From Micromonospora inaquosa (GTDB taxonomy: Bacteria > Actinomycetota > Actinomycetes > Mycobacteriales > Micromonosporaceae): 34,701 nt of DNA. Each line of letters begins with the position of its first letter. The first letter of the stretch is position 1. The stretch spans positions 1 to 34,701 of the forward strand of contig NZ_QGSZ01000146.1 in assembly GCF_003857055.1 (NCBI RefSeq), written 5' to 3'. The notes beneath the pieces are model-generated. The model did no database searches. It had not been told where the DNA came from and saw only the letters and a program-made list of their open reading frames with translations. This document shows, in pieces, positions 1-8,476 of the stretch. Both the position numbers and the translations under genes were made by a program.

Positions 1-486
1 GCCCCGCTCCCGCCGGCACGACCCGCCTACGGCAACGGCGCGGGCGCCTCGCTGGGCAGCCCGACCGTGGCCTACCCGACCGTCGACCCGCTGCCTCGGC
101 GTGGCTCCACCGCGGATGCCGCGGACGGGCACGGCGGCCAGGGCCTCCCGGTCGGGCCGGTCGCCGGGCCGGGCGCGGTGGCACCACCGGCCGCACCGTC
201 GGTGCCCGCCGTACCGGTCAGCACCCGACCCGACTTTCCCGCCGAGGCTCCGATCTTCCGGGAGATGGAGGCGGTCTGGTTCCGGTCGCACGGCGACGAC
301 GCCACCGCGATCTTCACCCGGCCCAACTTCGACGAGCCGCCCGCGCCCGCCACCGACGCCGGTCTGCGCACCGGCAACGGCGGCCAGCCGAGCACGGCGT
401 CCGTGCCGGCCGCGCCACCGGTCCGGCCGAAGCTGCCGACCCGCACCCCGGGTAGCTCCGACGGCACGACAGCGCCGGGCTCCGGG
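1..486 (+). pseudogene. Detached C-terminal tail of a NIT-type kinase on the opposite strand
   Basis: Read on the plus strand in frame 1, this segment has about 95% G/C at third codon positions and encodes a Pro/Ala-rich sequence containing PIFREMEAVWFRS followed by an acidic stretch and LPTRTPG. I remember the FREMEAVWFRS motif as typical of the extreme C-terminal region of actinobacterial NIT kinases. It reads toward the kinase gene on the other strand. No stop occurs near the junction; the frame stays open, antisense to the kinase, until 1668. The sequence is what the minus-strand kinase lacks, so an inverted 3' segment (biological or an assembly error) is my preferred reading. A second, convergent kinase gene overlapping tail to tail is the alternative, but it would need a stop codon that is not there. 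Both ends are undefined: the left one lies outside the window. Confidence 0.55.
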
Positions 487-2736
487 GGCAGCGGACGGCG
501 CGGCGGGTGCGGGGTCGGCGGGTGGCAGGGTCGAGCGTTGACCGGTGTAGCCGCCCGCCTGTACGGCCGGGGTGGTGTCCCGCGAGTCCAGCGGCGACTG
601 CCACTGGGCGGGTGCCGGCGTGCTGGTCCGCCACTGGTCGGGCAGCGTCGCCGCCGACGTGGCGGCACCGGCGAACTGCTCGGTGTGACCGACCGGGGTG
701 AGCGGCGTCTGCTCCACGGCCATCGGCTGACGCGGCCGGGTGAGCACCTGCTCGCGGCCCCGGTTGGTGGGCAGCACCACGGTGGCGGCGGGCAACGTCA
801 CCTGGGCGACGGTGCCGCCCTCGACGTTGCGGCGCAGCTCCACCCGGATGCCGTAGCGGGAGGCGAGCCGACTCACCACGGCCAGACCCATCAGCCGGAA
901 CGCGGCGACGTCGACGCTCGGCGGGGCGGCCAGCCGCCGGTTGAGCGAGTCGAGCTGCTCGTCGGTGAGGCCGAGCCCACGGTCCTCGATCTGGATCAGA
1001 ACGTAGTCGCGGATCCGGCGACCGTCGGCGACCACCGTGGTGTTCGGCGGCGAGAACCGGGTGGCGTTGTCGAGGAGTTCGGCGACGAGACGTACCACGT
1101 CGTTGACCGCGTGCGCGGCCACCGAGATGTCGGTGTCCACCGTCCCGAACTCGATGCGGTTGTACAGCTCCACCTCGGACTGGGCGGCGCGCAGGACGTC
1201 CACCACCAACGCGTCGTCGCGGCGCGGTACGGCGGAGTCGGCGCCGGCAAGGACCAGCAGGTTCTCGTCGTTGCGGCGCATTCGAGTGGCCAGGTGGTCC
1301 AGTTCGAAGAGCTGCGCGAGCCGCTTCGGGTCCTCCTCGCCGCGCTCGATCGCGTCCAGCTCGCCGATCATCCGGTCGACCAGGGTCTGACTGCGGCGGG
1401 CCAGGTTGAGGAACATCGCCGAGACGCTGGTACGCAACGCCGCCTGCTCGGCGGCGACCCGCACCGCCTCCCGGTGTACGACGTTGAAGGCCAGCGCCAC
1501 CTGACCGACCTCGTCGCGGCTGTTGAGCTGGATGGGGTCCCGGACCTGGCGGACGATCTCGTCCACCCCGCCGTCACCCACGCTGCCCATGTTCTGCAGC
1601 CGGTGCACCGCGTCGGGCAGGTCGTGGTTGGCCACCGAGAGGGCGCCCTCACGCAGCCGGCGCAGTGAGTGGTTGAGCGAGCGGGCCAGCACCACGGCCA
1701 GCGACACGGCGATGATCAGGGTCAGCAGCACCAGGACCGACTCGACCACGGCCTGCCGGATGACGTCCGAGCGCGCCTGGTCGGCCTGCTGGAGCAGCCG
1801 GTCCTGAAGTTGGATCTCGGCCCAGCGCATCAGGTCGTGCACGGCGCCGATGGCCGCGGTGGCGTCCTGCGCGCTGACCAGCGGGCGCTGCCCGACCGAG
1901 CGGGTGATGTCGGTGGCCACCCGGTCGGACAGGCCGACCGCGTCGCCGGAGACGGTGCTGTTGACCAGGCCGCGCTGCACCGGGTCGGCGGCCAACGAGA
2001 AGGCGACCAGGGCCTCCTGCTGACCGGTCAACGTTGCCACGAAGGAGGAGAACTGCTCCGAGTCGAGCTGGCCGGCCGTCAGCGCGGTGTAGGCGACGGC
2101 CTCTTCCTCCGCGACGGAGGCCTTGGCGCGGGCGAAGGCGGCGACCGCGCGGCGGCTGTCCGCCAGGCTCTCGTCGCCGGGCAGCTGGGCCAGGCCGTCA
2201 CCGTAGGAGACCAGGTCGGTGAGGATGACTCCGTAGCGGAGCACCGCCTCGGCGACCGCCATCTGCCGGCGGTCCAGCACCTTCTGCCGGGTGCCGTCCA
2301 GAGTGGCCAGGTGTTCGTCGATGGCACCCAGCCGGTCCCGTAGGGCGGCCGGCACCTCGCCGATCCGGCCTCGCTCGGCGCGGTACGCGTCCACCTGCTG
2401 CTGCGTCTGGCGGACCCGCAGGTTGTACGCGTCGGCCGGCTGCTGCGGAGCGGCCAGGTACGCGGCTGCGGCCATCCGTTCGGCGTGCAGGTCCTGGGTG
2501 AGGGCGCTGACGTCGACGGAGAGGGCCGTCAGTGCCCGGGCCCGGGTGGCGTCGATGGCACCCTCACCGACGGAGATGAGGCGGACCGTGGCCAGCGCGA
2601 TCACCGCCGCCACCGGGACGACCAGAATCAGCGCCAGCTTGGACCGGATCCGGGCGTCCCGCAGTCTCGGCATCCGTCGGCGTTCAGGCCGACCGCTATC
2701 GCCGATAGCGGGCAGGGTCGTCGGTCCGGTGCTCAC
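487..2736 (-). CDS. NIT-domain sensor histidine kinase, conservon (CvnA) type, 3' end disrupted
   Basis: Membrane sensor kinase. From the GTG at 2736 (GGAGG seven bases upstream) the translation shows a basic N-terminus, a membrane segment at about residues 34-54, a helical extracytoplasmic region of about 280 residues that fits the nitrate/nitrite-sensing NIT domain, a second membrane segment at about 333-353, a HAMP-like stretch, a DHp helix with candidate phospho-acceptor His481 (LFELDHLATRM), N-box Asn557 (ELLDNATRFSPP), G1 box around Asp585 (IEDRGLGL) and a GLAVVSRLA G2 region. A Pro/Ala-rich tail follows. Family knowledge: such kinases head conservons with Roadblock, DUF742 and GTPase genes downstream, which would lie beyond the left edge. 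The frame stays open to position 1 with no stop, but codon bias and homology-like sequence stop on this strand near 485, where the plus strand takes over. The recognised core is secure; the 3' end is not. Confidence 0.85.
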
Positions 2737-3180
2737 GACATCGCCTCCGTCGTTTCTTCCCCGCCTGAGCCGCCGAGCCATGCCGTAAGCGGAGGGGACC
2801 ACGCGCGGCACGGCCGCGATTTCATCAGAGATGATCGTGTTTGGGAAGCCGCAGTGAGGTAGGAAACGGTCGGACGGAGCGCATCCCGTGATCCGGTCAA
2901 CTGATACCTTCATTTCCGCAAGCCCCTGAACAGGGCATGTAACTCCAGAGTGGTCACGCGTGTATGCAAAGTGAGCTTTTGCAAACATTGCGTTACCCCA
3001 GCATGTGGGATGGCCGTCCCGAAAATGCCGCCGGGGTCCGCGCTTGACCACAGCGCCGGCCATTGGCAAGGTTTTGCAGGCTTCGCGCACACCGTACGGC
3101 AGAGAAGATCCCGCCCTCCGCTGAGGACGGATTAGCGGCGGTGACCGGGCAGCGCCCGCGCCCGCACCTGGAGGACTGAG
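2737..3180. other. Divergent intergenic region between kinase and binding lipoprotein
   Basis: This 444-bp spacer holds no convincing gene. Short open frames at 2950-3135 (+) and 2910-3092 (-) lack codon bias and a ribosome site. It must contain promoters for both flanking genes, but I see no strong -35/-10 pair. The motif TTTGCA occurs several times in its less GC-rich part: twice within 2965-2990 on the minus strand and once at 3073-3078 on the plus strand. The plus-strand copy lies 16 bases upstream of TACGGC (3095-3100), a weak promoter candidate for the lipoprotein gene. Confidence 0.3.
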
Positions 3181-4359
3181 TTGAGCCCCATCCGCTCCGC
3201 GACCATCGCGGCGCTCGCATCGGCCATAGTGGCCACCACGCTCGCCGGCTGTCAGTTTGGCGAGGCGGAGCAGGACACGAGTCCGATCCTGATCGCCGCC
3301 GATCTCGAACTCTCCGGCGCCGCGGCCACGGTCGGCCAGACATACCAGCGAGCCCTCAAACTCAAGGTCGATCAGTTGAACTCCTCGGGGGCGCTGAACG
3401 GCCGGGAGATCAAGCTGACGGTGAAGGACAACCGTTCCGACTCGGCCGAGTCACTTCGGAACATCGTCGACTTCAGCAGCGATTCGCGGGTCAGCGCCAT
3501 CATCATGGGCGGCTGCAACGAATGCGCGGTCGGAGCGACCGGAACGATCAACGAGAAGCGGATTCCCACCATTGCGCTGGCCGCTTCCGGCGCGATCGCC
3601 GCGCCGGTCGCCGAACGGCGCTACGTGTTCAAGCTGGGCCCTAACGCCCCGGACAGCGCCGCCGCACTCACCACCGAACTGCGCCGCAACAACATCCGCA
3701 AGGTGGGGATGCTGGTCAGCGACGACGACTACGGCCAGGAGGGTGTGACCGCGCTCAAGAGCGAGCTGGACAAGGCGAACATCTCGCTCCGGCAGCAGCG
3801 GATCAAGACCACCGACACCGATGTCAACCGGCAGGTTCAGCAACTCGCGGCGGGCAAGCCCGACGCGATGGTGTTCTGGACCCCGCCGGAGCAGGCGACC
3901 CTGGCCGCCACCAGCGCTCAGCAGACCACCTTCCGTGGGTCGATCTACTTCGACGCGGGGGCCGCTGGGGACCTCTTCCTCGGCCCGGCCGCCAAGGCGA
4001 CCGAGAAGGCTACGCTGATCTTCACGCAGACGATGGTGATCGACGACGTGATCGCGACCACGCCGGCCAAGGCGGCACGGCGGCAGTGGTTCCAGGACTA
4101 CACGGCACGCTTCGGTGGCTACAACGGGTCCTCGTCCTTCGCCGCGGACGCCGTCCAGCTGATCGCCGACGCCGAGCTGCGCGCCGGTGGCGAGATCGGG
4201 AAGGTGAACCGCGACGGCATTCGGGACGTGCTGGAGACGTCCCAGATGGACGGTCTGTCCGGCCCGATCCGCATGACGCCGGACAACCACAGCGGTCTGA
4301 TGCCGCAGGCGCTCACCACGCTGGTCGCCCGCAATGGCCGCTGGCGGTTGGCGGGGTAG
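3181..4359 (+). CDS. Branched-chain amino acid-type ABC transporter substrate-binding lipoprotein
   Basis: Extracytoplasmic solute-binding lipoprotein of the LivJ/LivK (Peripla_BP_6) type, 392 residues, the usual length. The TTG start is supported by GGAGG at 3170-3174. A short basic N-terminus and hydrophobic stretch end in the lipobox LAGC, with Cys24 as the lipidation site. The mature part begins with the typical strand PILIAADLELSGAAATVGQ and continues with LNGREIKLTVKDN, the hinge-like IIMGGCNECAVGA region and KVGMLVSDDDYGQEGV, as expected of type I periplasmic binding folds. No permease or ATPase gene is beside it, so it may be an orphan binding protein. Its neighbour, divergent across a 444-bp spacer, is a sensor kinase; a ligand-presenting role for that kinase is possible but only inferred. 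The ligand cannot be deduced. A strong hairpin follows the stop. Confidence 0.85.
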   Translation: MSPIRSATIAALASAIVATTLAGCQFGEAEQDTSPILIAADLELSGAAATVGQTYQRALKLKVDQLNSSGALNGREIKLTVKDNRSDSAESLRNIVDFSSDSRVSAIIMGGCNECAVGATGTINEKRIPTIALAASGAIAAPVAERRYVFKLGPNAPDSAAALTTELRRNNIRKVGMLVSDDDYGQEGVTALKSELDKANISLRQQRIKTTDTDVNRQVQQLAAGKPDAMVFWTPPEQATLAATSAQQTTFRGSIYFDAGAAGDLFLGPAAKATEKATLIFTQTMVIDDVIATTPAKAARRQWFQDYTARFGGYNGSSSFAADAVQLIADAELRAGGEIGKVNRDGIRDVLETSQMDGLSGPIRMTPDNHSGLMPQALTTLVARNGRWRLAG

Positions 4360-4408
4360 ACGCTCGGGCCTCAGGCCACACCCTTTGCGCCAGCAGCGTC
4401 GATGAGAC

Positions 4409-4437
4409 GGGCCGGCCTCCCAGTGGGGGGCCGGCCC
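4409..4437. terminator. Bidirectional hairpin between convergent genes
   Basis: Perfect 9-bp arms GGGCCGGCC (4409-4417) and GGCCGGCCC (4429-4437) with a further CCC/GGG pairing inside the loop. It lies between the stop of the binding lipoprotein (4359) and the stop of the leftward permease (4476), so it can end both transcripts. There is no strong T-tract, as is common in high-GC actinomycetes. Confidence 0.7.
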
Positions 4438-4475
4438 TTCGCGTCTCTTGGGTTGATCTTGCTTGTTCTGTTGGG

Positions 4476-5333
4476 TCAGCGGCTGCTGGTGGTTTCTCGG
4501 ACCCAGGGCAGGGCGATCCGCTCGATCAGCAGGAGCGCCGAGTAGAGCAGGATGCTCACCAGCGCCACCAGCATGATCGCCGCCCAGGCGGTGGCGGTGT
4601 CGCCGACGCCGGCGTACTGCGTGATGACGTAGCCGAGGCCGCTCTCGCCGGCCTGGAACTCACCGATCACCGCACCGATCGCGGCCAGTGGCATGCCCAC
4701 CTTCAGCCCGACGAAGATCTGCGGCAGCGCGGCCGGGAAGCGCACCTTGCGGAACGCCTGCCAGCGGGAGGCGTTCCAGGACCGCACCAGTTCGGCCAGG
4801 TCGGCCGGCGTGGTGGTCAGGCCGGTCGCGGTGGAGAGCACGATCGGAAAGAAGCAGAGCAGGAACACCATGGTCAGGATCGGCTTCTGGCCCCAGCCGA
4901 GCGCCACCACCAACAGCGGGCCCAGCGTGATCTTCGGCACCGCGTTCACCGCGACCAGCAACGGCGTGAACATCCGCTCCACAGTGCGGGAGCTGGCCAG
5001 GGAGAGCCCGATCAGCACACCGGCGGCCACCGAGAGGGCGAACCCGGTCAGGATCTCCAGCATGGTGTCCCAGGTGTGCTCCAGCAGGAGTGCCGGTTTG
5101 TCGATGAACGCGGTGAGCACGCCGCCGGGTGGGGGCAGGGCCGCGGGGTGGATCAGCTCCAGCCGGGCGGTCAGCCACCACACCGCCAGCGCGACCAGGA
5201 GGCCGACCGCGGGCAGCACCGCCTCGACCCCGGCGCGAAGACCGGCACCTCGACCCGCGCGCCCCGCCTCGGGGCCGGCACTGGGCGGCGGGGTTTCCGC
5301 CACCGCCAGGTCCGCTGACCGGACGTCGGTCAT
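4476..5333 (-). CDS. ABC transporter permease, SsuC/TauC/NrtB-like
   Basis: Inner-membrane permease of the BPD_transp_1 family, 285 residues. An Ala/Pro-rich cytoplasmic N-terminus of about 35 residues precedes some six hydrophobic segments, beginning with VEAVLPAVGLLVALAVWWL. The EAA loop that docks on the ATPase is visible in the region ELVRSWNASRWQAFRKVRFP followed by AALPQIFVGLK. The start ATG at 5333 has GAGGAGG just upstream. It lies 102 bases downstream of the NMT1/THI5-like lipoprotein gene, separated by a strong hairpin, and should form one importer with that protein and the ATPase encoded divergently at 6738. Family knowledge covers sulfonates, taurine, nitrate, bicarbonate and thiamine precursors; the substrate here is not deducible. 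Confidence 0.9.
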   Translation of the reverse strand: MTDVRSADLAVAETPPPSAGPEAGRAGRGAGLRAGVEAVLPAVGLLVALAVWWLTARLELIHPAALPPPGGVLTAFIDKPALLLEHTWDTMLEILTGFALSVAAGVLIGLSLASSRTVERMFTPLLVAVNAVPKITLGPLLVVALGWGQKPILTMVFLLCFFPIVLSTATGLTTTPADLAELVRSWNASRWQAFRKVRFPAALPQIFVGLKVGMPLAAIGAVIGEFQAGESGLGYVITQYAGVGDTATAWAAIMLVALVSILLYSALLLIERIALPWVRETTSSR

Positions 5334-5381
5334 CTCTGTCCTCCTCGAAATCCCACGGCCCCCGGGGGCCGACGAGCGACA

Positions 5382-5417
5382 GGGGTACGCCCCGCCGGGA
5401 TCGGCGGGACGTACCCC
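5382..5417 (-). terminator. Intercistronic hairpin between binding protein and permease genes
   Basis: Arms GGGGTACG (5382-5389) and CGTACCCC (5410-5417) continue, after one C/A mismatch, into CCCGCCG (5391-5397) and CGGCGGG (5402-5408) with a four-base loop. It sits directly after the stop of the binding-lipoprotein gene and before the permease start. As an inference, it would protect the upstream mRNA or terminate part of the transcripts, giving more binding protein than permease. Confidence 0.6.
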
Positions 5418-5435
5418 CTGATGACGACCGGACGA

Positions 5436-6467
5436 TCAGGCCTTCGGCGCGAGGCTGAAGTCGATGATCTGCTCGGGGGTGATGTTCTGCTTCAGCGCGC
5501 CGGCGCCCTGCAGGATGGCGATGCTCTTGGCGACCCGACCGCTGTCCAGGGTGCCGATCGCGGTGCCGGTGTTGCCGGAACGGACGTACGCGGCCATCAG
5601 CTCCAGCTCGGCGGCGGCGGCGACCGCGTTGGCGGTGTCGACGTTCTTCTTCAGGATTTCGCCGGCCTCCTTGGCGTTCGCCAGGCTGTACTCCAGGCCC
5701 TTGAGCAGCGCCGCGGTGAACCGCTTCACCATCTCGGGCTTCTCCTTGGCGATCTTCGAGGAGGTGATCAGCACGTTGCCGTAGAGGTCCTGCATCACGT
5801 TGCTGTACGGCAGCATGACGGCCTTCTTCCCGGCCACCGCCTCGATGGTCGGCTGACCGACGACGAACTGACCGATGCCGTCCACCGACCCGGAACCCAG
5901 CATGCCGATCAGGTTCTGCGCCTCACCGTTGACCCAGGTCACCTTGGCCGCGTCCACGCCGGCGAGCCGGGCGTACGTCGGGAAGAGGTTGCGGACCACG
6001 GACCCGGGGGTGTCGGCGAGCTTCTTGCCCTCCAGGTCCTTCGGGGAGGCGATGTTCTTGCCCTCGACGGTGGCGATGCCTGCCATGGTGCGCTGCTGGA
6101 TCGCGGCCACCACGGTGAAGTCCTTCGCCTGGCCGTTGCCGACCTGGAGCAGACCGCCGGTGAGGTCGATCGGGCCGAAGTCGGCCTGGCCGCCCACCAC
6201 GGTCTGGATCACGCCACCGGTGCCCTGACCAGCCTTGATCTCGACTTCGAAGCCGGCTTCCTTGAAGAAGCCCTTGTCCTTCGCCACCCAGGCGTAGGAG
6301 TCACGGCCGAAGTTGCCGAACGAGGTGAGGTAGGTCACCTTATCCAGCGCCTTGCTGTCGCCGCCCTTGGCGTCGTTGGCCGAATCCGACCCGCTGCTGC
6401 AGGCGGAGACAAGGGCGAGGGCGGTGGCCAGCGCGGCCGTAGCGACCGTACGGGTCAGCCTTCTCAT
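5436..6467 (-). CDS. NMT1/THI5-like ABC transporter substrate-binding lipoprotein
   Basis: Solute-binding lipoprotein of 343 residues. The ATG at 6467 opens a basic N-terminus and hydrophobic stretch ending in VSAC, with Cys23 as the lipidation site, then a Ser/Gly/Asp linker. The mature part shows the type II binding fold pattern of the SsuA/NMT1/THI5 group: an opening strand KVTYLTSFGNFGRDSYAWVA, then KGFFKEAGFEVEIKAGQGTG, GQADFGPIDL, KDLEGKKLADTPGS and PEMVKRFTAALLKGLEYS. GGAAAGGA about 14 bases before the ATG is a rather distant ribosome site. It is the first gene of a leftward pair with the permease. No TPP riboswitch precedes it, so a thiamine-precursor role is not supported; the ligand is unknown. 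Confidence 0.88.
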   Translation of the reverse strand: MRRLTRTVATAALATALALVSACSSGSDSANDAKGGDSKALDKVTYLTSFGNFGRDSYAWVAKDKGFFKEAGFEVEIKAGQGTGGVIQTVVGGQADFGPIDLTGGLLQVGNGQAKDFTVVAAIQQRTMAGIATVEGKNIASPKDLEGKKLADTPGSVVRNLFPTYARLAGVDAAKVTWVNGEAQNLIGMLGSGSVDGIGQFVVGQPTIEAVAGKKAVMLPYSNVMQDLYGNVLITSSKIAKEKPEMVKRFTAALLKGLEYSLANAKEAGEILKKNVDTANAVAAAAELELMAAYVRSGNTGTAIGTLDSGRVAKSIAILQGAGALKQNITPEQIIDFSLAPKA

Positions 6468-6665
6468 CAGAGCACCATGTCCTTTCCGACCGGGGCCGGC
6501 AGGCCACCGGAGGGGGTTGTTATGACGGGCCGGCGGGAGGGGTGGAAGCCGGACTCCGCCGTAGTGAGGGGATTCTTCGCGGGCACAGCGTACGAGAAAC
6601 CCACAGTTGTGACGCCAGGCGTATCGGGTTGCGGAACGGAAACAACCTGACGACCACCCCACCCG

Positions 6666-6694
6666 GTGCCATACCTCGACAGGGCGGCTAGCCT
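6666..6694 (+). promoter_or_regulatory. Candidate promoter of the ATPase-LLM-cupin operon
   Basis: TAGCCT (6689-6694) is a fair actinobacterial -10 box, 17 bases after GTGCCA (6666-6671), a weak -35. Transcription would start about 35 bases before the ATG at 6738. Upstream, GGTTG (6627-6631) and CAACC (6643-6647) form a short inverted repeat that could be an operator. Only the -10 box is reasonably good. Confidence 0.3.
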
Positions 6695-6737
6695 TTGTCG
6701 GATTCCTGACCCTCGACTCAGCGGAGGTACGCCGGAG

Positions 6738-7523
6738 ATGATCCGACTGTCCGGGGTGTCCCGCACCTTCGAGGGCCGGTCCGGCCGGGTGGAGGCGCTG
6801 CGCGGCATCAACCTCGACGTCGCCGAGGGCGAGTTCGTCGCCGTGCTCGGCCGCTCCGGCTGCGGCAAGTCCACGCTGCTGCGGCTGATCGCCGGGCTGC
6901 TCCCGTTGAGCGCCGGTGAGATCACCGTCGCCGGTACGCCGATCACCCGCCCCCGCCAGGACATCGCCATGCTGTTCCAGAAGCCGGCGCTGCTGCCGTG
7001 GCGCACCGTGCTGGACAACGTCATGTTGCCGGTGGAGGTCTTCGGCTGGAGTCGCGCCAAGCACCGGGAGCGGGCCCGGCAACTGCTCGACGTGGCCGGG
7101 TTGGCCGGCTTCGAGAAGCGGCTGCCGCACGAGCTCTCCGGCGGTATGCAGCAGCGGGTGTCACTGTGCCGGTCGTTGATCGGCGAGCCCCGGGTGATGC
7201 TGATGGACGAGCCGTTCTCCGCGTTGGACGCGCTCACCCGCGAGGAACTCTCCGGCGAGCTCCAGCGGGTGCACATGGAGAACAAGCCGACCATCGTCTT
7301 CGTCACCCACTCGATCGACGAGGCGGTGCTGCTCGCCGACCGGGTGGTCGTGCTGAGCCCCCGCCCCGGCCGGATCCGCAAGGTCGTCGAGGTGACCATC
7401 CCCCGGCCCCGCACCCTGGGCCGCAACGCCCACCTGGCCGACGTCGCCCAGGTCAGCGCCGACCTGCACGAACTGCTGATGGAACGCGAGCAGCCGGCCA
7501 CCGCCGGCGCGGAAGGACACTGA
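6738..7523 (+). CDS. ABC transporter ATP-binding protein, SsuB/TauB/NrtD-like
   Basis: Cytoplasmic ATPase of 261 residues that powers the divergently encoded importer. Motifs in order: Walker A GRSGCGKST (38-46), Q-loop MLFQKPALLPW, signature LSGGMQQRVSL, Walker B VMLMDEPFSALD, and switch histidine in VFVTHSIDEAV. The LLPW after the Q-loop and the RPGRI near the end are typical of nitrate/sulfonate/taurine ATPases. I chose the ATG at 6738, where GGAGG lies ten bases upstream and the family's normal N-terminus (IRLSGVSRTFEG) begins; an in-frame GTG at 6666 would add 24 atypical residues and overlaps the likely promoter. It is followed by the LLM gene after a two-base gap, so the ATPase is co-transcribed with enzymes rather than with its own permease. 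Confidence 0.92.
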   Translation: MIRLSGVSRTFEGRSGRVEALRGINLDVAEGEFVAVLGRSGCGKSTLLRLIAGLLPLSAGEITVAGTPITRPRQDIAMLFQKPALLPWRTVLDNVMLPVEVFGWSRAKHRERARQLLDVAGLAGFEKRLPHELSGGMQQRVSLCRSLIGEPRVMLMDEPFSALDALTREELSGELQRVHMENKPTIVFVTHSIDEAVLLADRVVVLSPRPGRIRKVVEVTIPRPRTLGRNAHLADVAQVSADLHELLMEREQPATAGAEGH

Positions 7524-7525
7524 CC

Positions 7526-8476
7526 ATGCGGGTGTCGGTCTTCACCGAGCCGAACCGTGGCGCCAGCTACGACACCCAGCTCCGGTTCGCCCGGCTGGTT
7601 GAGGCCTGCGGCTACGAGGGCTTCCTCCGCGCCGACCACTACCAGTCGATGGGCGCGGACCCGGGCCTGCCCGGCCCGACGGACGCCTGGCTGACCCTCG
7701 CCGCCCTGGCCCGGGAAACCGAGCGGATCCGGCTCGGCACCCTGGTCACGTCGGCCACGTTCCGCCTGCCCGGCCCGCTCGCGGTGATGGTCGCGCAGGT
7801 CGACCAGATGAGCGGCGGCCGGGTCGACCTGGGCATCGGCGCCGGCTGGTACGAGCGCGAGCACACCTCGTACGGCATCCCGTTCCCGGCGGTCGGCGAG
7901 CGCTTCGACCGGCTGGCCGAGCAGCTTGAGGTGATCACCGGGTTGTGGAGAACCCCGCCCGGCCAGACCTACAGCTACACCGGTGACCACTACCGGCTGG
8001 TGGACGCTCCCGCGCTGCCCAAGCCGGTGCAGGTGCCCGGCCCGCCGATCATCGTGGGCGGGCGCGGCCCCAAGCGCACACCCGAACTGGCCGCCCGGTA
8101 CGCCGACGAGTTCAACATGCCGTTCAAATCCGTGGCCGTCACCGCCGGGGCGTACGACCGGGTGCGCGAGGCGTGTGAGCGCACCGGACGGGCGGAGTCC
8201 GGGCGCGACCCGTTGGTGCTTTCCGCCGGAATCGTCGTCGCCATCGGCCGGACCGACGCGGAGGCCCAGCGTCGGGCCGCGCCCCTGCACGAGAAGAGCG
8301 CGCTGCCACCGGAGGACCCGGTGGTCGGCTCCCCCGCGCAGCTCGTGCAGCGGATCGGCGAGTTCGCCGCGGTCGGCACCACGCGGGTCCACCTCCGCCT
8401 GATCGACTTCGATGATCTCGACCACCTTGAGCTGATCGCCGCCGAGGTGCTGCCCCAACTGGACGGAGCACGATGA
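7526..8476 (+). CDS. LLM-class (luciferase-like) oxidoreductase, probably F420-dependent
   Basis: Cytoplasmic flavin- or F420-dependent oxidoreductase of 316 residues with a luciferase-like TIM-barrel pattern. Landmarks are the opening strand MRVSVFTEPNRGASYDTQLR, GYEGFLRADHY, the region ETERIRLGTLVTSATFRLPG, QVDQMSGGRVDLGIGAGWYE, then EREHTSYGIPFPAVGERFDR and PPIIVGGRGPKRTPELAARYAD. The AGWYEREH segment is typical of actinobacterial members annotated as F420-dependent; that cofactor is inference. GGAAGGA precedes the ATG. The gene overlaps the cupin gene by four bases (ATGA), implying coupled translation. Within this operon it probably acts on the compound imported by the neighbouring ABC system, for example by oxidative cleavage as alkanesulfonate monooxygenases of this superfamily do, but the substrate is unknown. 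Confidence 0.88.
   Translation: MRVSVFTEPNRGASYDTQLRFARLVEACGYEGFLRADHYQSMGADPGLPGPTDAWLTLAALARETERIRLGTLVTSATFRLPGPLAVMVAQVDQMSGGRVDLGIGAGWYEREHTSYGIPFPAVGERFDRLAEQLEVITGLWRTPPGQTYSYTGDHYRLVDAPALPKPVQVPGPPIIVGGRGPKRTPELAARYADEFNMPFKSVAVTAGAYDRVREACERTGRAESGRDPLVLSAGIVVAIGRTDAEAQRRAAPLHEKSALPPEDPVVGSPAQLVQRIGEFAAVGTTRVHLRLIDFDDLDHLELIAAEVLPQLDGAR

Noticed and set aside
67..1668. 533-codon plus-strand open frame
   Set aside because: Only the first ~480 bases carry plus-strand codon bias; the rest is the codon-aligned antisense of the kinase, kept open by high GC.
2950..3135. 61-codon open frame in the kinase/lipoprotein spacer
   Set aside because: No codon-position bias, no ribosome site and no recognisable sequence.
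6666..6737. Upstream GTG start for the ABC ATPase
   Set aside because: It would add 24 residues foreign to the family and overlaps the likely promoter; the ATG at 6738 has a proper ribosome site.
5436..7523. Thiamine-precursor (ThiXYZ-type) transporter
   Set aside because: The binding protein is NMT1/THI5-like, but no TPP riboswitch lies in the 6468-6737 spacer, unlike the clear one at 17872-17957.
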